Assembly (NCBI RefSeq): GCF_031085295.1
Contig: NZ_JAVFWO010000002.1
Span: forward strand, 62,001-126,000
Length of the DNA: 64,000 nt
DNA from: Microbacterium psychrotolerans
GTDB taxonomy: Bacteria; Actinomycetota; Actinomycetes; Actinomycetales; Microbacteriaceae
Reading direction: 5' to 3'
The notes beneath the pieces were generated by a model. It did no database searches. It had not been told where the DNA came from and was given only the letters and a program-made list of their open reading frames with translations. Within the stretch, counting starts at the first letter, position 1, and the number at the start of each line of letters is the position of its first letter. A program made the position numbers and the translations under genes. Positions 24,878 through 32,228 of the stretch are shown piece by piece.

Positions 24878-26498
24878 ACACCGCAAGCGCGCCGCGTACT
24901 ACGCCCGCGTCAGCACCGACATGCAGGTCGACAACACGTCACTGCCCGAGCAGCGCGAGATCTGCGAGGCCACGATCAAGGCCCGTGGCTGGGAGTTCGT
25001 GGACGCCTACGTAGACGAAGGACTGTCCGGAACCGACGCGACCCGCCCCGAGTGGCGGCGGATGCTCCAGGACGCCCACGACGGCAAGATCGACGCCGTG
25101 GTCGTGGCCAAGCTCGACCGGTTCGCCCGGAAGGCAGGCGACGCGATCCGCGAAACCGACCGCCTCGCCGACATGGGCGTCGACCTCGTGGTGGTCAAGG
25201 AGCAGATCGACATGAGCACCCCAGCAGGTCGCGCCATGCGGACCATGCTCGCCGGGTTCGCCGAGTTCGAACGCGACACCATCGTCGCCCGCACCGCTGC
25301 TGGTCAGCGCGCCAAGGGTCGCGCCGGGGGATGGGCCGGATCGAAGCCGCCGTTCGGCTGGCGACTGGAAGGACTCAAGAAGGACGCCCGCCCGGTTCCG
25401 GACGAGCGCGAGCGCGAAGTCCTCCGTGCGATGTACCAGCTGTTCGTCAAGGATCGCCTGTCCACCGCCGAGGTGGCCGAGCGCCTGAACCTAATGGGTC
25501 TTCGCCCTCGACAGGCGTCGGCATGGCAGTACCAGACGGTTCGGCAGACCGTTACGAACCCGACCCTGTGGACCGCCGAGACCACCTGGGGCAAGACCCG
25601 TTCGGGCTACCGCGCCGCGAACTCGCACGCCACGAAGGTGAATCGCGACGGCACACCGAAGTATGGCGACACCGTGACTGTGAGCCTCGGAGACCCGGTG
25701 TTCACCCGGCAGGAGTGGCAGGCTCTCCAGCGGGCGGTGAACCGCAAGGCCTCCTGGACGCCCTCGGCTCCTCAGCGCCAGATGCTCACGGGTCGCCTAT
25801 TCGGGCCGTGCGATCTGTCGAAGCACTACGACGGGGTGACCACGAAGTCCCGCCCGAACCCTTACTACGTGTGCTCGGGTCGTCGGTACCGCACCGCCAC
25901 CAGCCCGCGCTGCTCCTGCCCCCAGGTAAAGGGCCCCGCGATCGACGAGCCGGTGTGGGCGGAGCTCGCGGCGATGCTCGCCGACCCGGAGCGACTGGAG
26001 CGTCTGGCGCGCCAGTGGCTGGAACTGGACGACGACGCAGACCTGACCGACGGGGCCCCGATGATCGCGGCCCTCCGCAAGCAGGAGGCCACTCTCGAAC
26101 GGGCGATGAGCCGGGCGAAGGATCTGTACCTCATGGCCGACGACCCGGCGGAGCACCTGGCGACCGTGGAGCGCCTGCGGGGCGAACTCGCGGACGTGCG
26201 GGAGCGCATCGACGCCATGGCGTCCATGCACGCTCGGCGGGCCGACGAGGCACAGCGGATCACGGACGTCGCGGCGCTCGCCGAGCGCGCGAAGGGCCGT
26301 TTGCAGGACGCCTCGGCGGCGATGCGCAGGGAAGTGGTGGAGTTGCTCGACGTGCGGGTGATCGTGTCGGACGTCGTGTCCGGGCGACCCGGCGCGATCA
26401 CCATCCACGGAGTGCTCGACCCGTCGATGTTCCTGCCCTCCGAGGAGGCAGAACGCAAGCCAGCCGAGTACGAACGCTCTTTCCCCTCGTCTTCCTGA
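24870..26498 (+). CDS. Large serine integrase of element 1
   Basis: The site-specific recombinase has 542 residues. The catalytic domain (about 8-155) has AAYYARVSTDMQ with the nucleophile Ser15, and KLDRFAR. The recombinase domain follows (GGWAGSKPPFGWRLEG), then a zinc-ribbon-like domain with cysteines (GPCDLSKHY, YYVCSGRR, RCSCPQ), and a coiled coil at about 400-480. The start is GTG at 24870. The reading crosses attR: residues after Phe538 (PSSS) and the stop codon lie in host tadC DNA. In an excised circle the frame would run 26 codons further. Confidence 0.93.
   Translation: MAEHRKRAAYYARVSTDMQVDNTSLPEQREICEATIKARGWEFVDAYVDEGLSGTDATRPEWRRMLQDAHDGKIDAVVVAKLDRFARKAGDAIRETDRLADMGVDLVVVKEQIDMSTPAGRAMRTMLAGFAEFERDTIVARTAAGQRAKGRAGGWAGSKPPFGWRLEGLKKDARPVPDEREREVLRAMYQLFVKDRLSTAEVAERLNLMGLRPRQASAWQYQTVRQTVTNPTLWTAETTWGKTRSGYRAANSHATKVNRDGTPKYGDTVTVSLGDPVFTRQEWQALQRAVNRKASWTPSAPQRQMLTGRLFGPCDLSKHYDGVTTKSRPNPYYVCSGRRYRTATSPRCSCPQVKGPAIDEPVWAELAAMLADPERLERLARQWLELDDDADLTDGAPMIAALRKQEATLERAMSRAKDLYLMADDPAEHLATVERLRGELADVRERIDAMASMHARRADEAQRITDVAALAERAKGRLQDASAAMRREVVELLDVRVIVSDVVSGRPGAITIHGVLDPSMFLPSEEAERKPAEYERSFPSSS
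26473..26495. other. attR of element 1 (core CC at 26483-26484)
   Basis: The left half is element sequence (integrase 3' end) and the right half is host tadC. CC at 26483-26484 aligns with 11338-11339; the neighbouring bases differ, so only two bases are duplicated. Confidence 0.8.
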
Positions 26499-26566
26499 TC
26501 CTGCCGCTGAGCGTCCTGTTCGCGGTGTTCCCCGGGATCTTCATGCTTCGACTCGGACTCGGCTGA
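26485..26566 (+). pseudogene. tadC: Displaced 3' end of tadC
   Basis: The 82 bp, read in the tadC frame, encode LVFLILPLSVLFAVFPGIFM plus LRLGLG and a TGA. This is the last transmembrane helix expected for a TadC protein. It has no start of its own and becomes functional only if element 1 excises. Confidence 0.9.
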
Positions 26567-26582
26567 TCGGCCGGAAGGAGAA

Positions 26583-26705
26583 ATGATGAAAGCACGGATG
26601 CAGCGCCTCGCGGCTCGGATTCACGGCACGTGGGACGACCTCGCCGAGGACGAGCGGGGTGACGTGCCCGGATGGGTCCTGATCACGCTCGTGAGTGGTG
26701 TCTAG
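26583..26705 (+). pseudogene. Flp/Tad pilin-like gene, truncated by element 2
   Basis: ATG at 26583 follows GGAAGGAG and comes 16 bp after tadC. The 40-codon reading MMKARMQRLAARIHGTW continues with the acidic ERGDVPGWVLITL, which is how actinobacterial Flp-type pilin-like proteins enter their single membrane helix. After ITL the expected hydrophobic sequence is lost and the reading ends VSGV-stop in element 2 DNA. The break is therefore near 26690. The rest of the gene should lie beyond the right end of the prophage, outside the window. Confidence 0.78.
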
Positions 26706-26750
26706 TCTCACCCGACGAGTTCAGGCACCACTCGTGTTCGTGAATGCGGT

Positions 26751-28178
26751 CTAGTCCCGTCCGCGGATCTCAACCGAGGAGCGGGGACGACCTGGGGTGA
26801 CGACCACTCGGTCGATGATCGAACGCAGTGCCTCACGCTTCTCGTGCACGAGTAGGTCGCCCCATCGTTCGAGCAGCACGGGGAGTACCCGGATAGGTGC
26901 TGTGCGGCGCACCTCGACGGTGCGGAGCTCGCGTGTGACCGCGTCATGCTCGGCGGTGTACCGGTCGCGGAGGCGGGCGTACGTGGCCTGCGGGATGCCG
27001 TCGGTGATGAGCCGTTCGGCTAGACGTTCCTGTTTCGCTTCGAGGTCCCGGAGCTGCGCCCGGAGCGTGTCGGCGGGGTCGGGTCCCACGCGGGTGCCGG
27101 CGCGGCGTTCGAGTGCTTCGGTGGTGGCGCGGCGTACGCGGTGCTCGCGGTCGGCGAGCCACCGTCGCACTTCCTCCTCGAGCACGGTTTCGCTCACGTA
27201 TCCGCCCGTGTGGGTGCGCTTCTCGTGCGCATCCTTGCAGCGGTACTTCGGGGTCCGGGAGGACCCGAACTGGCCAGCGTGCATCTTTGACCCGCACGCG
27301 CACCAGACGAGGCCGGAGAGCAGGTACTCGGACCGCTCGGTTCGCCGGTACACGCGGCGCCGGTCGCGGGCTTCTAGGTAGGCCTCCCACTCGGACTCGG
27401 TGATGAGCGCCTCGTGTGCGCCGGGAAGCCGTTCTCCTCGCGAGGTGATGAAGCCAGCTGCGAACCCGGAGTCCATGACGCGGCGGAGGGTGCGGTCGCT
27501 CCACAGCCCGTCACTCTTCGAGCCGTAGCCGGAGGCGGGTCGTGTTGGCCCGGCGTTGAGCCACGCGACGAGGGAGTACACCGACTCGCCTGCGATGTAG
27601 CGGCGGTAGGTGTCGGCGAGCACGGGGCCGTCGACGGGGTGCATAGTGAAGCCGGTGTCGCGGGAGTAGGTGTATCCGAATCGCGGCTTGCCGTTCGCGG
27701 GGAGGCCGTTGGCGACGCGACGCTGGTGAGTCTCGCGCCAGACGTCGCCGATGCGCTCGGACTCGAATGCGGCGAACTCGGTGAGCATGCCGCGTGCGAA
27801 CCGTCCGGTCGACGTCGTGGTGTCGATCGGCTCGGTGGCGGACTCGATGCGTCCCCCGAGTGTCTCGATCCGGTCGGCGGCGACGGCCCAGTCGAGCCGG
27901 GAGCGGGACAGGCGGGACCACTTCCAGAGAACGATGACGTCGGCCTCGCGGTCCTCGATCATCTTCATCGCCTGCTGCACCGCGGGACGGTTCCATGTGC
28001 GGCCGGAGACGCCCGGGTCGGCTAGGACGGCGACGACGTCGTAACCCTGCTGGTTGCAGTGCTCGCGGCCAGCGTGCTCCTGCAGTTCGAGGCTGATCGA
28101 CTCCTCGCGGAAGGTCGACTGCCGGAGGTACAGCACGGCTCGCAGGCGCGTCGTGGGGCGAAGGGCCGGCTTAGGCAT
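26751..28178 (-). CDS. Large serine integrase of element 2
   Basis: The 475-residue recombinase has the catalytic domain (about 12-160) with AVLYLRQSTF, nucleophile Ser21, and VLWKWSRLSR. The recombinase domain starts near GKPRFGYTYS, and a zinc ribbon (WCACGSKMH, YRCKDAH) and a coiled coil precede the C-terminus. The ATG at 28176-28178 is chosen because the upstream frame is Arg/Ser-rich and overlaps immA. It reads toward the attachment site. It is clearly a different protein from the element 1 integrase, in length and in motif spacing. Confidence 0.93.
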   Translation of the reverse strand: MPKPALRPTTRLRAVLYLRQSTFREESISLELQEHAGREHCNQQGYDVVAVLADPGVSGRTWNRPAVQQAMKMIEDREADVIVLWKWSRLSRSRLDWAVAADRIETLGGRIESATEPIDTTTSTGRFARGMLTEFAAFESERIGDVWRETHQRRVANGLPANGKPRFGYTYSRDTGFTMHPVDGPVLADTYRRYIAGESVYSLVAWLNAGPTRPASGYGSKSDGLWSDRTLRRVMDSGFAAGFITSRGERLPGAHEALITESEWEAYLEARDRRRVYRRTERSEYLLSGLVWCACGSKMHAGQFGSSRTPKYRCKDAHEKRTHTGGYVSETVLEEEVRRWLADREHRVRRATTEALERRAGTRVGPDPADTLRAQLRDLEAKQERLAERLITDGIPQATYARLRDRYTAEHDAVTRELRTVEVRRTAPIRVLPVLLERWGDLLVHEKREALRSIIDRVVVTPGRPRSSVEIRGRD

Positions 28179-28605
28179 GTGCGCTCCGATACTGGCCAGC
28201 ACCCATGCGGGGCTCGACGTATGTGGTGTCTCCGATGCGCAGCAGGACCTGACGGTACGCGTCGATGAGTTCGGGGGTGACGTCGAGGTCGTGTGCCATC
28301 GACGCGGTGTGCCCGTTGCGGAGCCGCTCCGCGTCCGCGAACGCGTCGGGAGTGATGAGTCGCAGCGCGGCCCACTCGTTCGCCCGTCGCTCCTGCTTCG
28401 CCCGTACCGGCCCGTAGGGCGACGGCTCATCCCCGAACACGTGATGTGCGATCTCATGCGCGAGAACGGCGCGTGCGACGCGACGCGGCATGTGCGGGTC
28501 GAGTCTCACGGTCCGCGATCCCGCGTGGTAGCCGCCGAGGTGCTTGCCTCGACGCTCGACAACGGTGAGGCCGAGTTCAGCGGCCAGGGTGAGCAGGTCT
28601 TTCAT
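28171..28605 (-). CDS. ImmA/IrrE-family metallopeptidase
   Basis: The 144-residue protein has HEIAHH (His50 to His55), the zinc-metallopeptidase HExxH motif of ImmA/IrrE, plus a conserved downstream ERRANEWAA helix that supplies further ligands. In ICEBs1 and many prophages, ImmA cleaves the cognate repressor to trigger induction. The gene lies directly downstream of the XRE repressor (13 bp) and overlaps the integrase start by 8 bp, so repressor, protease and integrase form one leftward transcript. Confidence 0.9.
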   Translation of the reverse strand: MKDLLTLAAELGLTVVERRGKHLGGYHAGSRTVRLDPHMPRRVARAVLAHEIAHHVFGDEPSPYGPVRAKQERRANEWAALRLITPDAFADAERLRNGHTASMAHDLDVTPELIDAYRQVLLRIGDTTYVEPRMGAGQYRSAHA

Positions 28606-28618
28606 GCAGGGGTCCCGG

Positions 28619-29113
28619 TTAGGCGTCGTACTTGTCGTCGGTGTCGTCGGGGTCGTGGGTGATCGATTCGGATGCGACCTCGCCCAGGTCGACGAGGTGC
28701 GGGCGGGGGAGGTGGTGGACCGGTGCGATGTGCCCGGTCTCGTCCTGCGCGAGTTGCACCGGGTCGGTGAGTGCTCCGGTTGCGGCTCCGGCCTGCACGC
28801 GGCGGAGGATCTCGGCCGAGAGTTCGGTGTCGGTGAAGGTGTCGAGTGCGTACGGGCGAGCGACCTTGAACTGTGCGACGTCCTCGGGCTCGAGGTAGCC
28901 GACCTCGACGAGGACGTGCAACGGGCTGTCGCCGAGTTTCCTGGCGATCGCGATGACGGTCTCGACCTTCACGCCTGTGGCTCCGGTGCGCCACTTGCTC
29001 AGCTGGCCTTCGGTGACGCCGAGGAGGCGGGCGTAGTCCGCTTGTGAGCGGTCGCCCTTCCAGCGGTTGAGGTAAATAGCCCACTTTTGGCGCACGTCTG
29101 AATGTTCAGGCAT
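28619..29113 (-). CDS. XRE-family repressor
   Basis: The 164-residue protein has an N-terminal XRE helix-turn-helix (DYARLLGVTEGQLSKWRTG, about 26-44) and a longer C-terminal part with ALDTFTDTELSAEILRRVQ and an acidic end (HDPDDTDDKYD). The layout, with immA next, fits an ImmR-like repressor of lytic genes. It is divergent from the Cro-like gene, and the intergenic region holds repeated TTTCACG half-sites. Confidence 0.88.
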   Translation of the reverse strand: MPEHSDVRQKWAIYLNRWKGDRSQADYARLLGVTEGQLSKWRTGATGVKVETVIAIARKLGDSPLHVLVEVGYLEPEDVAQFKVARPYALDTFTDTELSAEILRRVQAGAATGALTDPVQLAQDETGHIAPVHHLPRPHLVDLGEVASESITHDPDDTDDKYDA

Positions 29114-29266
29114 GGCACCGACACTACGGCAGATGTTTCACGCGTGCAACGACTTTGTCGGCTGGATCATTGATTTTCCGGGGATGTATCAGAATCTCTG
29201 TGTCATTCCTCTTGCGCGCGTGAAAGTGATGACGCATGCTTTCACGCATGCAAGATGCTTTCACGG
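29114..29266. promoter_or_regulatory. Immunity region with repeated TTTCACG operator half-sites
   Basis: Between the divergent repressor and the rightward operon lie TTTCACGCGTGC (29136-29147), GCGTGAAAG (29218-29226), CTTTCACGC (29239-29247) and CTTTCACGG (29258-29266). The second and third form an inverted repeat with 12 bp between the arms. The third and fourth overlap the first codons of the gene at 29236, so repressor binding there would block its transcription or translation start. Confidence 0.6.
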
Positions 29267-29514
29267 AAGAAACTCCCCGGATCGTTCTGATCCGGGAGAA
29301 CCTCGACAAACTCCGTCGAGCCAACGGCATCCCCTCTGAGGCGAAGCTCGCCGACATCCTTGGGGTGTCGAGGGCGACGCTCTGGCGTATCTCGAACGAC
29401 AAGGTGTCGCCGTCCGCCGAGTTCATCGCTCGCGCGCTGACGACGTTCCCGCACATCGAGTTCAAGGTCCTGTTCCGGGTGGAGCAGCCGAAGAACCAGG
29501 CGGTGGCGGTGTGA
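29236..29514 (+). CDS. Cro-like helix-turn-helix regulator
   Basis: The 92-residue protein has a helix-turn-helix, AKLADILGVSRATLWRISND (about 34-53). It is the first rightward gene, divergent from the repressor. Starts at ATG 29236, 29248 or 29257 are all in or next to operator half-sites and have no clear ribosome-binding site; a leaderless message is possible. Its stop overlaps the next ATG. Confidence 0.72.
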   Translation: MLSRMQDAFTEETPRIVLIRENLDKLRRANGIPSEAKLADILGVSRATLWRISNDKVSPSAEFIARALTTFPHIEFKVLFRVEQPKNQAVAV

Positions 29515-29639
29515 TGTACAGCTGCGACGTCGAGCCGTCGGATGCGGCGTGGGAGCGGTTCGGAGTTGTCGCCGCGCAAGTGCTCACGAACCTCGCCGAG
29601 CGGGACGCCCGTGACGAGGCCGAGGCGGTGGCGTCGTGA
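29514..29639 (+). CDS. Small protein, 41 aa
   Basis: ATG at 29514 shares its first base with the preceding TGA. The product is one acidic helix (WERFGVVAAQVLTNLAERDARDEAEA). The stop overlaps the next GTG. The overlap on both sides is the main support. Confidence 0.5.
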   Translation: MYSCDVEPSDAAWERFGVVAAQVLTNLAERDARDEAEAVAS

Positions 29640-29935
29640 TCCGCTTCGTGTTCGCGGCATCCGCGGTGCTCGTCGCGATCCTCGTCTCGCCGGCGGCTGG
29701 GACGCCCGGGTTCAACTCGGCGGACGCGATTCAGGTGCTCGCCCCTGTCGCGTTCGTTCTGATCCTCATCTGGCCCCGCACCGGCCCGCGACGCTCGACG
29801 GCCCACCCGTTCATCGAGCACATCGACGAGACGCACCCCGAGGCGATCAGCCGCCTCGACGCGCTCGACGGCATCGGCCAGCGGACGCCTCCCGATCCGC
29901 ACCTCTCGCGGGACGACACCCGCGACACCCTCTAG
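29636..29935 (+). CDS. Small membrane protein, 99 aa
   Basis: GTG at 29636 overlaps the previous stop. Residues 2-22 (FVFAASAVLVAILVSPAAG) and 32-47 (IQVLAPVAFVLILIW) are hydrophobic. A polar C-terminal half with DETHPEAISRLDALDGIG follows. Function unknown; small early membrane proteins of prophages often act in exclusion. Confidence 0.6.
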   Translation: MIRFVFAASAVLVAILVSPAAGTPGFNSADAIQVLAPVAFVLILIWPRTGPRRSTAHPFIEHIDETHPEAISRLDALDGIGQRTPPDPHLSRDDTRDTL

Positions 29936-29980
29936 GGCCTCCTCAGCCCGCTCATCCTCAACGAACAGGCACACATCCTC

Positions 29981-30403
29981 ATGGCACACACGCCGCGCGA
30001 TTCGCGCATCACGCTCTCCCGGCAGACCGTCCAGCACCTGCTCTGGTACGAGGGCGACACGAACCTCGGCCTCGACGGCGGGCACTTCGTGAATCGCCTC
30101 ATCCACCTGATCAAGGCGGCAGACGAGGACAACCGCGACTGGATCGCCACACAGTTCCCCGAGTACGTGCACGGCGTCGAGATCATCATCCACGCGCACT
30201 GGGCGCTCGACTGGATGCGGGGCCTCGCGAAGCGGTACGACTCCGATCAGCCGCTCCTCGGCGACGACTTCCCGCTGCTCATGAAGTACTTCGAGCCGCA
30301 CCCGCCGGTTCCCGGCATCGGGCGTGTGCCCGACGGTGACGTGCTCGTCTGGTCGGGCGGCGTTCCGACGTCGGCCCTCGCTGAGGCGGAGGCCCGGGCA
30401 TGA
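29981..30403 (+). CDS. Hypothetical protein, 140 aa
   Basis: The ATG at 29981 lies in CACATCCTCATGGCAC without a classical ribosome-binding site; the same start context recurs at 50674. The soluble protein has a helical middle (HFVNRLIHLIKAADEDNRDW, then HGVEIIIHAHWALDWMRG). Family not recognised. The stop overlaps the next ATG. Confidence 0.62.
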   Translation: MAHTPRDSRITLSRQTVQHLLWYEGDTNLGLDGGHFVNRLIHLIKAADEDNRDWIATQFPEYVHGVEIIIHAHWALDWMRGLAKRYDSDQPLLGDDFPLLMKYFEPHPPVPGIGRVPDGDVLVWSGGVPTSALAEAEARA

Positions 30404-30576
30404 CCGCCCTGCATGGATTCCTCGCGGGGTTCGCTGACGGCTACGCCGGGCGGGCGCGTCGACGGAACCAGGGTGCGGTCTACCTGCGGGCGTACCGCCG
30501 CGGCGTCGAGGCGCGTAGCCGGTTCGAGAACGGCGGCGAGGACACGGCCGTCCTGAGCGTGCGGGGTGCGCGATGA
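30400..30576 (+). CDS. Small basic protein, 58 aa
   Basis: ATG at 30400 overlaps the preceding stop and its own stop overlaps the RuvC-like start. The product (MTALHGFLAGFADGYAGRAR start) is arginine-rich. The double overlap supports it as a real gene; function unknown. Confidence 0.55.
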   Translation: MTALHGFLAGFADGYAGRARRRNQGAVYLRAYRRGVEARSRFENGGEDTAVLSVRGAR

Positions 30577-31151
30577 GCGCCGTCGTCACGGGGCTCGACC
30601 TGTCGCTGGCGGGATCGGGCGTCGCGACTATCCGCCGCAATGGGGGAGGCGAGGTCCGCATTTCTCAGCACCTCATCGAGACCGAAGCATTCCCGAAGGA
30701 CTACAAGCCGACCCTGCAGGAGTGGCTCGATCGGCAGTCGTCGATCGTGCAGCGGGTCGTGTCGCTCGTCCCGGATGACGCGCTGGTCGTCATCGAGACG
30801 GGGTCGTTCCGGTCGAAGTGGGGCAACCCGTATGAGCGGGCCGGGGTGTTCTGGCGGACCGCGCAGTGGCTCAGCCGACTCGGGCATGTCGTCGTCGGGG
30901 TGACTCCCGCCGGCCGCGCGAAGTACGCCGCGGGTCACGCCCGGGCGGACAAGAAGGCGGTCGTCGAGGCGATCCAGCTGTGGGCGCCGACGATCCGCAA
31001 TCACAACGTCGCCGACGCGGCGGCTCTGGCGGCGATGGGGTGGCGCCATCTCGGCGCCCCTGTCGACCTGTCGCTCGACGGCGTGCTCGAGCGCAAGAAG
31101 AACGAGGCCATGCGGGCGGTCCGCTGGCCGATCACCGAAGGGGTGAAGTGA
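30573..31151 (+). CDS. RuvC-like Holliday junction resolvase
   Basis: The 192-residue protein has the RNase H-fold pattern of RuvC: VTGLDLSLAGSGVA with the first acidic residue Asp9, LVVIETGS in the middle and HNVADAAALAAMG near residue 152. Phage RuvC-like enzymes resolve or debranch recombination intermediates before packaging. It sits upstream of the YqaJ/Sak4 recombination pair, which supports this role. Confidence 0.78.
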   Translation: MSAVVTGLDLSLAGSGVATIRRNGGGEVRISQHLIETEAFPKDYKPTLQEWLDRQSSIVQRVVSLVPDDALVVIETGSFRSKWGNPYERAGVFWRTAQWLSRLGHVVVGVTPAGRAKYAAGHARADKKAVVEAIQLWAPTIRNHNVADAAALAAMGWRHLGAPVDLSLDGVLERKKNEAMRAVRWPITEGVK

Positions 31152-31525
31152 TGAAACTGAAGGCGAGACTCCCGAAGGACGACGCGAACGGGCTCGATGC
31201 GTTCGAGGCCGAGGCGCTCGACAACTTCAACCGTGGCAAGACGATCCCGGTGATCGCGCTCGTCGCGACGGAGGACGTGCACCTGAAGGGGAACGTCCCG
31301 ATCGGTCTGATCATCGACATCGAGGGTGTCCCGGAGGATCAGCGCGAACACGTGCTGGAGATCCTCGGCGCCATCAAGGCGGACCGTGTCGGCGGGCGCA
31401 CTGGTGCTCAGCCGCTCGACCTGTCAGGCGAGGAGGGCGACGTCGTCGCCGCGCCCACGGACGAGGACGACGACGAGTCCGAGCAACCTGCGCCGACTCC
31501 GATCACGAAGGGTCGGAAGAAGTGA
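31151..31525 (+). CDS. Hypothetical protein with acidic tail, 124 aa
   Basis: ATG at 31151 overlaps the resolvase stop. The core (LKARLPKDDANGLDAFEAEAL, then VIALVATEDVHLKGNVPIGL) is alpha/beta, and the C-terminal 40 residues are acidic (TDEDDDESEQ) and end in KGRKK. Family not recognised. Confidence 0.62.
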   Translation: MKLKARLPKDDANGLDAFEAEALDNFNRGKTIPVIALVATEDVHLKGNVPIGLIIDIEGVPEDQREHVLEILGAIKADRVGGRTGAQPLDLSGEEGDVVAAPTDEDDDESEQPAPTPITKGRKK

Positions 31526-31983
31526 CCGAGCGGATCGACCCGCGGGCGCGGTTCGCGCCTCCGCGGCGGGAGGGCGGCGGTGTCGAGCCGATCGGGGGAG
31601 TGTCACCGATCAATGCAGGACTGCTCGCGCTTGCCCTCGTCGGTCATGGGATCGAGCTCGCACGCGCGGTTGAGGCGCGTGACGCGCGGGAGGCGCGTGG
31701 TGAGTCGGCGGCGGCGGGTCCGGTTCCTCGGGCACCGCGTGCGAGTCGGTTCCAGGTGAACGCGAACGTGACCGACCTGTCCGGGCGTCGGCAGGGGCGG
31801 GTGCGGGGCCAGTTGAGCGATGGCGTGCTCGTCGTGCGCTGGGAGGACTCCCGGGAGACGGAGCACGTGCACGAGGACCTGCTGCGGTCGCGCTACACGG
31901 TGCAGTCGGTCGGCTTCGTGCCGAAGTCGGAGCGCGACGCGAAGGCGCGCGAGGAGAACGAGAACGAGGGAGAGCAGGCATGA
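31522..31983 (+). CDS. Hypothetical protein, 153 aa
   Basis: GTG at 31522 overlaps the preceding stop. A hydrophobic segment at about 31-41 (INAGLLALALVG) and a small beta module later (RRQGRVRGQLSDGVLVVRWED, resembling a KOW or SH3-like barrel) are visible. The end is acidic and charged. Function unknown. Confidence 0.6.
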   Translation: MTERIDPRARFAPPRREGGGVEPIGGVSPINAGLLALALVGHGIELARAVEARDAREARGESAAAGPVPRAPRASRFQVNANVTDLSGRRQGRVRGQLSDGVLVVRWEDSRETEHVHEDLLRSRYTVQSVGFVPKSERDAKAREENENEGEQA

Positions 31984-32228
31984 GCACCACGGCACGCAAG
32001 GCAAGGAAGCGCGCAGGGCAGAAGTTGGTCGTCGCGCCGAAGATGCCGACGCCTCCGGCGGAGCGGTCGCACACGTGGCGTCACCGCTTCGATGCGAAGC
32101 GTCAGCGCTGGGAGACGCGACCGACGCTGATCGGTCGGGACCGGTACGGCATCCGTGACATCGGGTGGCAGAAGGAGTCGAAGTACTTCACCGCGTTCGG
32201 CAAGCTTCGGAAGTCGGTGCAGGCATGA
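31980..32228 (+). CDS. Small basic protein, 82 aa
   Basis: ATG at 31980 overlaps the preceding stop. It is lysine- and arginine-rich throughout (TTARKARKRAGQKLVVAPK, then RHRFDAKRQRWETRP), suggesting nucleic-acid binding. Family not recognised. Confidence 0.58.
   Translation: MSTTARKARKRAGQKLVVAPKMPTPPAERSHTWRHRFDAKRQRWETRPTLIGRDRYGIRDIGWQKESKYFTAFGKLRKSVQA

Larger units (their letters stand above)
11338..26484 (+). mobile_element. Element 1: serine-integrase element inside tadC, candidate phage satellite
   Basis: The boundaries are the points where the tadC reading leaves (11338-11339) and resumes (26483-26484); only the dinucleotide CC is shared, as expected for a large serine integrase. 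Contents from left to right are an unknown gene, a small-terminase-like HTH protein, a defence-like cargo, a replication operon, a tape-measure protein, a WhiB-like protein, small genes and the integrase. No capsid, portal, large terminase, lysis or conjugation gene is seen. This argues against both a complete prophage and an AICE, and for a satellite or a degenerate phage. Confidence 0.88.

Noticed and set aside
11338..26484. Element 1 as an actinomycete integrative conjugative element (AICE)
   Set aside because: The primase-helicase is shared with AICEs, but no FtsK/TraB-like translocase is present, and the tape measure points to phage biology.
25052..26566. 504-codon frame ending in the tadC tail, as one gene
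   Set aside because: Its upstream part is a shadow of the integrase gene; only the last 27 codons plus stop are real host sequence.
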